This document shows, in pieces, positions 42,192-48,737 of a DNA stretch of 48,737 bases. The position numbers were made by a program, and so were the translations under genes. The DNA is from Phycisphaeraceae bacterium (GTDB taxonomy: Bacteria > Planctomycetota > Phycisphaerae > Phycisphaerales > Phycisphaeraceae), in the NCBI GenBank assembly GCA_020848195.1, contig JADLAP010000295.1, positions 1 to 48,737 on the forward strand, in the 5' to 3' direction. Positions within the stretch are counted from its first letter, which is position 1. Every line of letters begins with the position of its first letter. The notes beneath the pieces are model-generated. The model made no database searches. It was given only the letters and a program-made list of their open reading frames with translations, and was not told the origin of the DNA.

Positions 42192-45100
42192 ATGCTCGTA
42201 CGACGCATTCCGTTGACCGGCGATCGGAAAACTTCTCGTCCCCGACGCCGTCGTCCGCGTCGAGGACGCCTGATCGCGGGACTGGTGTGCGGCCTGCTCT
42301 CGCTTGGCTCCACAAAACTCTGGGCTCAGGGCGCGGAACTCCCTCATGCCGGGCTGCCCCTGGGCGATCCCGTCGTTGCCGCGGATGTCGAACTTCAGGC
42401 CCAGCGCACTTCCGTCTGGCGCGAAGGCAAAGCCCATTACCTGCTCCTCGACCGCGACGTCAGCATCACCATCGGAACCTACGGCTTCCGGGCGGATCAG
42501 GCTGTGGTCCAGATCGTCGAGGAAGAAGTCGCCGGTCGGCGGATTCGCCACACCTGGCTCATGCTGGACAAGGCCCGCGCGCTGCGCGGCAAAGGGCCGA
42601 CCACCGTCGAAGCGCCGGAACTGCTCGTCACCGCGTCCACCACCGGCCTGGTCGATCTGAAAACCGACCTGCTCAGCGAGCAGACGCCGACCGCCGACCA
42701 GCCGCTGCTTACCGTCGCCCGTCAACGTTTTTCGGATTACCTGGCGACCATCAGTCAGCCCACCCGCGGTCTGCCGCCGGCCGATGAGGCTGTGAAACAG
42801 GCGGATATCCAGGCACTGGCGCTGCGCGACACGCGACGACGCGAGATCGCCGCCGCGGTTCCCACCGCCGAAGGCGCCAAGGCGACGTTGCCCATGCACG
42901 TCACGCCGCTGACCCCCGGAAGTGCCCCCGCCCCCGGAACTGCCCCCGGAGCCGCCCCCGGAACCGCCCCCGGAACCGCCGAAGTTGCCGCGACGCCAGC
43001 CACTCCCGCCGCACCGGCCACGCCGCCGCCTGCCCCCACGATCGTGCCCGCGTCACCCGCCGTCGCCAAAGCTACCGTGCGACCCGCCACGGACAAGGAA
43101 GTCGCCGCCACGACGCAGCCCGCCGCCAGGCCCGCCGACGCCGCCGCGCCGAGGGCCGATCAGGGCCAGATTCTCCCGCCTTCCGGAACCGTCAGCGTCT
43201 CCTACGACCGCATGGTCATCCAGCCCGGCGGCGATGAACCCGTCGCCATGCTCTTCGGCAAGGTCGGCGTGATGTTCGTCTCCGACGACGGCACGACCAC
43301 CATGTCGCTGACCGCGGACCGCGCGGTGATCTTCCTCGACCGCGCCAGCGTGCCGCGCGAGCCGTTCGCCAAGGTCAATTCCGATGCCGTCGTCGGCGTG
43401 TACCTGGAGGATGACGTGCTGGCCACCGACGGCCAGTACTTCGTCCGCGCTCCGCGGGTGTACTACGACCGCAAGCTCAACAAGGCGATGATTCTCGACG
43501 CCGTGATGTACACGTGGGATCCGCGGAAGGAAATTCCGTTCTACCTGCGCGCCAAGAAGATCATGCAGCATTCCAGCACGGTCTGGCAGGCATCCGAGGC
43601 GACGCTGACGACCAGTGAATTCGCCAAGCCGCACTTCGCCGTCGCCGCGCGGAAGGTCACGGTCACACAGGTGAAGGATCGCCAGGGACTGCCGCGGTAC
43701 GCCTACGTCGCCGAGGACGCGGCCGTGCGCTGGGCGGACCTGCCCCTGATGCCCTCATGGCCCAAACTCAGCGGCTATGCCGAGGATCTTCCCCTGCGCA
43801 GCCTCGACGTCGGCTACAGCGAAAACAACGGCATGCGCCTGCGGACGCGATGGGACCTCTTCTCCCTCTCAGGCCAGCCCAAGCCCGAAGGCGTCAACCT
43901 CTTCGGCCGCTTCGATATGCACGGCCAGCACGGCATCGGTACGGGCTACGACCTCGACTACGACCAGGACCAGCAGTTCGGCAATCACAAAGCCTACATC
44001 CTGCCCTACGACCAGGGCGAAGACCACCTCGGCGACGGACGGAAAGTCGATTTCGACGGCGATGTCCGCGGCTATCTCCACGGCCAGCATCGCCAGTATC
44101 TCGAACAGAACTGGGAACTGTCGCTGGAGTACGCCTACGTCTCCGATCCGACGTTCCTCGAGGCGTTCTTCCCAGGCGAGGCCGGCGCGGCGCCCCAGTA
44201 CGACACCTCCCTCTACCTCAAGAAACAGCAGGACGACTGGGCGCTGACGTTCGAGACCAGCTACGACCTCAACGATTTCGTCACGCAGTACACCACGCTG
44301 CAATCCCCCGGCTACAACGTCGATAAGCTGCCGGAGCTGGGCCTGTACAAGATCGGCACGAGCCTCTGGGACAACCGCCTGACGTGGTACAGCGAAAATC
44401 AGCTCAGCCGGATGCGCATCCGTCCCGGCGACGACAGTCCCAGCGACCGCGGCTTCAACAACGCGCAAAGCCTGCTGCTTTTCGGCGTTCCCGCCGCCAC
44501 GCGGTTCCACGACGCGCTCGAAACCGCCGGCGTGCCGCTGGGCTACGTCTCACGCCTGGACAGCCGGCAGGAACTTCAGGCTCCGCTGAAGCTCGGAACC
44601 ATCGACGTCGTGCCCTACGTCACCGGCCGCGTCACGTTCTACGACGATGATTTCGCGGAATTCGCCGGCGAAAGCGACGCCACCCGCCTCTGGGGCGAAT
44701 CCGGCGTACGCCTGCACACCCAGTTCCACAAGACGATTTCCAACGCCGACAACCGGCTGTTCGACATCCACCAGCTTCGTCACATCATCGAACCCAGCGC
44801 CCAGGTATCGCTCGCCGGCTCCTCGCTGGAAAGCGAAGATCTGCCCGTGTTCGATCCCGATGTCGAGTCGCTCAGCGAAGGCGCGACCTTCAAGGCCGGC
44901 CTGCGCAACACCCTGCAGACCCAGCGCGGCGGGCCAGGCCGGTGGTACTCCGTCGACTGGATCACCCTCGACACCGACTTGATCCACAAGTCCGACGACG
45001 CACGCGACAATAACCTGGCGATTCCGCGGCATTTCGACTATCGACCCGAATACGACCTCGGCGGCGACCAGTTCCACACCAGGCTCGCGTGGATGATCAC

Positions 45101-45500
45101 CGACGCCCTCGCCGCCGCCGGTGAATGGACCCACGACCTCGACGATGACCGCACCGCCCAGTGGCGCCTCGGCATGACCATGCGCCATACGCCCCAACTG
45201 ACCAGCTATCTCGACTACTCCGAACTCCACGAACTCGACAGCCGCCTGCTCAGCTACGGCTTCACCTACGACCTGACCGTCAAATACAGCCTCGCCTTCC
45301 GCCACACCATCGACATCGGAGGCGCTGCCGCGCGGGACATCGAAGTCACCTTGGTCCGCAAACTGCCGAGCTGGCGTCTGATCGTCGTCTACGAATACGA
45401 CGAACTCGACGATGACCACACCTACGGCGTCGTCCTCGTCCCCGTCGGCATCGGCGGCTCACGCTACAGCCGGCCCCTGTTCATGCGCGAACTGGAATGA
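42192..45500 (+). CDS. lptD: LPS-assembly protein LptD (OstA domain plus C-terminal beta-barrel)
   Basis: OstA-like strand repeats (LTADRAVIFLDRAS.. YLEDDVLATDGQYFVRAPRVYYDRKLNKAMILDAV..), FDMHGQHGIGTGYDLDY, C-terminal barrel with alternating strands; Pro/Ala-rich linker. Confidence 0.8.
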   Translation: MLVRRIPLTGDRKTSRPRRRRPRRGRLIAGLVCGLLSLGSTKLWAQGAELPHAGLPLGDPVVAADVELQAQRTSVWREGKAHYLLLDRDVSITIGTYGFRADQAVVQIVEEEVAGRRIRHTWLMLDKARALRGKGPTTVEAPELLVTASTTGLVDLKTDLLSEQTPTADQPLLTVARQRFSDYLATISQPTRGLPPADEAVKQADIQALALRDTRRREIAAAVPTAEGAKATLPMHVTPLTPGSAPAPGTAPGAAPGTAPGTAEVAATPATPAAPATPPPAPTIVPASPAVAKATVRPATDKEVAATTQPAARPADAAAPRADQGQILPPSGTVSVSYDRMVIQPGGDEPVAMLFGKVGVMFVSDDGTTTMSLTADRAVIFLDRASVPREPFAKVNSDAVVGVYLEDDVLATDGQYFVRAPRVYYDRKLNKAMILDAVMYTWDPRKEIPFYLRAKKIMQHSSTVWQASEATLTTSEFAKPHFAVAARKVTVTQVKDRQGLPRYAYVAEDAAVRWADLPLMPSWPKLSGYAEDLPLRSLDVGYSENNGMRLRTRWDLFSLSGQPKPEGVNLFGRFDMHGQHGIGTGYDLDYDQDQQFGNHKAYILPYDQGEDHLGDGRKVDFDGDVRGYLHGQHRQYLEQNWELSLEYAYVSDPTFLEAFFPGEAGAAPQYDTSLYLKKQQDDWALTFETSYDLNDFVTQYTTLQSPGYNVDKLPELGLYKIGTSLWDNRLTWYSENQLSRMRIRPGDDSPSDRGFNNAQSLLLFGVPAATRFHDALETAGVPLGYVSRLDSRQELQAPLKLGTIDVVPYVTGRVTFYDDDFAEFAGESDATRLWGESGVRLHTQFHKTISNADNRLFDIHQLRHIIEPSAQVSLAGSSLESEDLPVFDPDVESLSEGATFKAGLRNTLQTQRGGPGRWYSVDWITLDTDLIHKSDDARDNNLAIPRHFDYRPEYDLGGDQFHTRLAWMITDALAAAGEWTHDLDDDRTAQWRLGMTMRHTPQLTSYLDYSELHELDSRLLSYGFTYDLTVKYSLAFRHTIDIGGAAARDIEVTLVRKLPSWRLIVVYEYDELDDDHTYGVVLVPVGIGGSRYSRPLFMRELE
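42913..42980 (+). repeat. Imperfect 12-bp tandem repeats within lptD encoding a PGTA/PGAA linker
   Basis: cccccggaactg cccccggagccg cccccggaaccg cccccggaaccg -> APGTAPGAAPGTAPGTA. Confidence 0.8.
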
Positions 45501-45529
45501 TCGCGTTCGTGTGACGCGGCATGGATGGA

Positions 45530-45548
45530 AGCGCCGCGACTTGTCGCG
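45530..45548. repeat. Dispersed palindromic repeat C copy 2 (agcgccgcgacttgtcgcg)
   Basis: Exact reverse complement of 13978-13996; lies between convergent genes. Confidence 0.7.
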
Positions 45549-45558
45549 TCCCGTCGCG

Positions 45559-47073
45559 TTACCGGCTCTGCCCGACACCCTGCCCCCGATTGCTCACCGC
45601 CAGTTCCTCCACGCCCAGCCAGTGGTTCAGCGCGGACAGTTCGTGGGCGAAATGTTCCCGGCCGATGATCCAGTGATGGTCCAGGCCCAGGTCGAGGATC
45701 GTGCCCATCACCTGTGCCGCGGCGTGATCGCGGGGAACGAATTCCACGTACGCGCCTCGGAACGCCATCGGGCTGTCGACGAGGTCGCCTTCGAACGTCA
45801 GCGCCTTGGCGCTGTCGGGCGACTGGTAGCGGGTCACCGTGGCCGGGCCGGTCGCCAGCAGGGACTCGATCAGCATGCCCACGGCCGTGGCGGGGTCCGC
45901 GTTTTCCATGATGTTGTGCTTGCGCGACTCGAACTTCGTTCCCGCCCGCAGCAGCCGCGTCGCCGACCCGCCGCAGTGCCAGAATCCAAGCCTGTTTTCG
46001 CTTTCGCTCAGCCGCGAAATGTCCATCAATGTCGGCAGCGATCGGCCCTCCCGCAGCAGCGACATCGCCAGCATGGAGATCAGGCCGTTCATGTCGTTCT
46101 CGTCCGCGGCGGGCAATCCCTGGTCGTTGATGAGCGCCAGCGCCCCGTCGGCGGCGCACTGATACTCGTCCCACAGCGTTGGCCAGCAGCGGATGGCGCT
46201 GCCGATGTAGTTCTGCTTCGCCGCCAGTTCCAGCGTGGACAGCGCCAGGCGTACCGTGTTGAACATCTGCGCATCGGGCACGTTGTTCAGCCCGCATCTG
46301 GGCGAGGTGACGATCGCGTCTCGGATCGGTCTCAGGTCGGCGTCCTTGAACTTGCGGCCATGCGTCATGATCTGCACCAGGTCCATGCGATCGAACCGCA
46401 CGCCGAACCGCTTCATGACCGCCAGTTCATCGCACTCGGCGTCGTAGAAACCCGGAACCCGGCCCGCGCCGACCATGAGCGTGCGGCCATGAATCAGGCG
46501 ATGACGCGCCCGCGCGGAACGCGCGAAGACATCCACCGTTGCCGCCACCGCCGGATCGTCCGGGGCCTTGAACATCCACTGATACCGCACGCCCAGCCGG
46601 TGCAGCGCGTTGAGCATGAAGTTCTGGCAGCACAGGCTGTTCGCCGTCAGCCGGCCGCCGGTGACTTCCGGATACGCCCAGCTCAGCAGCGGCATCGGAT
46701 GATCCAGCAGCCACCGGCCAAGCTGGGACGCGATCTCCCCGGCCGTGTAGGAGCCGTGGAACAGGATCAGGCCCGCGATGCCCCGCGCGTGCAGCTTGTC
46801 CGCGGCCGCCAGCACGTCATCCGGCGATTCAAACGGATCTTCCGGGAAAATCAGTTCGATCGGCTGCCCGGTGAATTGTGTTTGCAGTTGCGCCGCCGCC
46901 TGCCTGTACAGCCGGCACGCCTCGGACCAGACGAAGTGCATTTTCAGCCCGACGCCGATCATGCCGATCCGCGTCGCCGGTGGAACAGGCAGGGGACCGA
47001 TGAGGTCGGCGATCGCGCGGGAGGCGACGCCTTCGGACGGCAGGGGGGTGGTCAGCATGGTCGTTGGGGTCAT
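45559..47073 (-). CDS. L-fucose/L-arabinose isomerase-like protein
   Basis: RIGMIGVGLKMHFVWSEACRLYRQAAAQL; LHARGIAGLILFHGSYTAGEIASQLGRWLLDHPMPLLSWAYPEVTGGRLTANSLCCQNFM; HGRTLMVGAGRVPGFYDAECDE. Confidence 0.7.
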   Translation of the reverse strand: MTPTTMLTTPLPSEGVASRAIADLIGPLPVPPATRIGMIGVGLKMHFVWSEACRLYRQAAAQLQTQFTGQPIELIFPEDPFESPDDVLAAADKLHARGIAGLILFHGSYTAGEIASQLGRWLLDHPMPLLSWAYPEVTGGRLTANSLCCQNFMLNALHRLGVRYQWMFKAPDDPAVAATVDVFARSARARHRLIHGRTLMVGAGRVPGFYDAECDELAVMKRFGVRFDRMDLVQIMTHGRKFKDADLRPIRDAIVTSPRCGLNNVPDAQMFNTVRLALSTLELAAKQNYIGSAIRCWPTLWDEYQCAADGALALINDQGLPAADENDMNGLISMLAMSLLREGRSLPTLMDISRLSESENRLGFWHCGGSATRLLRAGTKFESRKHNIMENADPATAVGMLIESLLATGPATVTRYQSPDSAKALTFEGDLVDSPMAFRGAYVEFVPRDHAAAQVMGTILDLGLDHHWIIGREHFAHELSALNHWLGVEELAVSNRGQGVGQSR

Positions 47074-48029
47074 GATGCAAGCTCCTCGATCGCGCGTCGC
47101 AGCGCGGGCGACACATCGTCGCGCAGGTGTTGGATCAGGGTGTTGCGCCAGGGCAATGCGGTTCGGCCGCCGACTTGCGTGGCGACGATGCTCGCCAGCA
47201 ACGCCCCCAGTTCCATGCGGAGATGCAGCGGGAGATTCATCAGCACGCCCGCCGCATAGCCCGCGTGATAGGCGTCGCCGCAGCCGGTGGTGTCGATGGC
47301 GCGCACGCGGAAGGCCGGCTGGTGATGCACCTGATTGTCCAGATGAAGCGCCCAGCTTCCCCGCACGCCGTCGGTGACGACGAGTTGCCCCCGCGTCAGC
47401 TTGCGCAGCCCATGGAGCGCAGGCTCCGGCCCGGATTGCTCTGCCAATCGCTCAGCCGAAGCCAGAGGCAGGATCACGTGGTCGCCCAGGGACAGCAGAT
47501 CGCGCAGGCGATCGGCGTCGCCGGATTCAAAATCGAGCATGGCCTGACAGGTTCCCGCCCTGGCGGCCCGCAGCGAGCGCTCCGTGGCGTCAAGGTCGTA
47601 GCTGTCCACCAGCAGCAGCCTGGCGCGGGCGATGGCCTCCGCGGGGATGTCCGCGGGCTGGAGGTAGCCGTAGTGGTCCATCTGGATGAACACCGTGCGG
47701 GCGGCGGTGACGGGGTCGATCTCCACCAGGGCGATGGCGGGCCTGCTGTCTTGATCCTCCACGACAAGGTCCAGCGCGACATGGCTGTCGGCGAACTGCT
47801 GGCGGGCGATGGCGCTGAGCGTGTTGTGGCCGAGGCGAGCGGCGACGGCGGCGCGGAACCCCAGTCGCGCGACGCCGCAGGAGGCGCTGCCGACCGGCGC
47901 GCCGCCCTGGATGGTCAGGTCGTCCACGAACTGCTTGTCGTCGTGACGGACCTGCTCCGGCAGACGGATCAGCACGTCCACGGCGACCAGGCCCAGGGCG
48001 ACGAGATCCCAGCGGTCAGGCGTTTCCAT
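47070..48029 (-). CDS. PfkB-family carbohydrate kinase
   Basis: DLVALGLVAVDVLIRLPEQVRHDDKQFVDDLTIQGGAPVGSASCGVARLG; C-terminal AIDTTGCGDAYHAGYAAGVLMNL (PfkB signature). Confidence 0.92.
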   Translation of the reverse strand: METPDRWDLVALGLVAVDVLIRLPEQVRHDDKQFVDDLTIQGGAPVGSASCGVARLGFRAAVAARLGHNTLSAIARQQFADSHVALDLVVEDQDSRPAIALVEIDPVTAARTVFIQMDHYGYLQPADIPAEAIARARLLLVDSYDLDATERSLRAARAGTCQAMLDFESGDADRLRDLLSLGDHVILPLASAERLAEQSGPEPALHGLRKLTRGQLVVTDGVRGSWALHLDNQVHHQPAFRVRAIDTTGCGDAYHAGYAAGVLMNLPLHLRMELGALLASIVATQVGGRTALPWRNTLIQHLRDDVSPALRRAIEELAS

Positions 48030-48047
48030 GCCGGAGATGGTAAACAG

Positions 48048-48063
48048 GACCTAACGTTAGGTC
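48048..48063. promoter_or_regulatory. Candidate transcription-factor operator upstream of pfkB-like gene
   Basis: GACCTAACGTTAGGTC: perfect 16-bp palindrome with central CG, 18 bp upstream of the ATG. Confidence 0.6.
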
Positions 48064-48128
48064 AACGGGGAATGTGGCTGTGTTCGGTGCTGAGAAGCGA
48101 AGGCGAATGCCGGACTCGCGGAGCTGTC

Positions 48129-48320
48129 CCTTGCACACATCTCCAGGAACCGCCCAGTCTCGTCGTTCCGCTGTCGCAAGACCCCGCGGAAGGGGCGAAG
48201 ACGCCCCATCCGCGGGCTTTGCCCGCCTACATTGACCGACCAAAGCCCGCGGATGACCTGTCCCCCGGGGGCGGGTCTTCCGCGGGGCCTTGCGACGGCG
48301 AAATGCAGATGTGTGCAAGG
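48129..48320. repeat. About 190-bp MITE-like intergenic element with nested inverted repeats
   Basis: Outer arms ccttgcacacatct (48129-48142)/agatgtgtgcaagg (48307-48320) perfect; inner arms gtcgcaagaccccgcggaa...catccgcgggcttt (48173-48220)/aaagcccgcggatg...cttccgcggggccttgcgac (48242-48295). Confidence 0.75.
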
Positions 48321-48442
48321 GTGAGCCCTGACGGTCGCGGCTCGTAATGCCCTATTGCTCATATGCGTTTGCCCTGTCTTGACCCTGAGAGGGCGATCCT
48401 TCACAATGCGCGATATTCCACCTCACACAGATATGGCGCACG

Positions 48443-48737
48443 ATGATGGACGCAATCCATGGCGGACGTGGCGGCAGGGGGCTACGGCTTGTCCTGCGCG
48501 GATTGATCGGCACGATGGTGGCCATGGGATTGGCTGTCGCCTGGTTCGGATGTGAAGCCAGGCAGCCGCCGCCGGCGCCGCCGGGGCCGGCGTTCACCGG
48601 GCCGGCCTACCTTCAGGGAACCGTCGGCTCCATGACCAAGCTTCGCGGCTACGAGCCGCTGCTGGTCAGCGGTTACGGTCTGGTGGTGGACCTCCAGGGC
48701 ACGGGTTCCGCGGATGTGCCGGATTTCCTGCGGAAAA
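48443..48737 (+). CDS. FlgI (flagellar P-ring)-like lipoprotein, truncated by window edge
   Basis: MMDAIHGGRGGRGLRLVLRGLIGTMVAMGLAVAWFGCEARQPPPAPP...LVSGYGLVVDLQGTGSADVPDFLRK: lipobox-like motif plus a FlgI-like LV(x)GYGLVVxLxGTG motif. Confidence 0.6.
   Translation, partial: MMDAIHGGRGGRGLRLVLRGLIGTMVAMGLAVAWFGCEARQPPPAPPGPAFTGPAYLQGTVGSMTKLRGYEPLLVSGYGLVVDLQGTGSADVPDFLRK

Noticed and set aside
45412-47259. 615-aa plus-strand ORF opposite the isomerase-like gene
   Set aside because: Antisense artefact; starts inside the lptD 3' end.
48129-48320. Possible CRISPR-like or attenuator array
   Set aside because: A single nested inverted repeat, not a direct-repeat array; no cas genes nearby.

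Overview
The window is about 48.7 kb of high-GC bacterial chromosome. The gene repertoire (pseudopilin-like protein next to an ECF sigma factor, LptD/LptE/BamD, FemAB, PhyH/URO-D cluster) suggests Planctomycetota, perhaps Phycisphaerae; this is inferred from gene content only. The dominant feature is a co-directional minus-strand block at 14.0-30.2 kb. In transcription order it is hypF-hypC-hypD-hypE-hoxE-hoxF-hoxU-hoxY-hoxH-protease-hypA-hypB-nifJ-DHOD-like. It encodes a HoxEFUYH-type (group 3d-like) NiFe hydrogenase, a nearly complete maturation set and pyruvate:ferredoxin oxidoreductase. Other loci: an ECF sigma/pseudopilin-like pair; bamD-lptE-ftsH, with an NSG-rich FtsH N-terminus; FemAB plus a hexapeptide acyltransferase; a divergent ArsR / CoA-disulfide-reductase-rhodanese / rhodanese locus; tRNA-Gln-glmU-like-prs-rplY-pth; an AraC / PhyH / Cys-rich miniprotein / two URO-D-like paralogues locus; miaB; a methyltransferase plus lptD; a sugar isomerase-like/PfkB pair with a perfect palindrome upstream; and truncated edge features (ISNCY-like transposase start on the left, FlgI-like lipoprotein start on the right). 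Intergenic spaces hold several families of dispersed palindromic repeats, some with two copies inside the window. No CRISPR array or rRNA was seen. All assignments come from reading motifs and translations; no database search was run.
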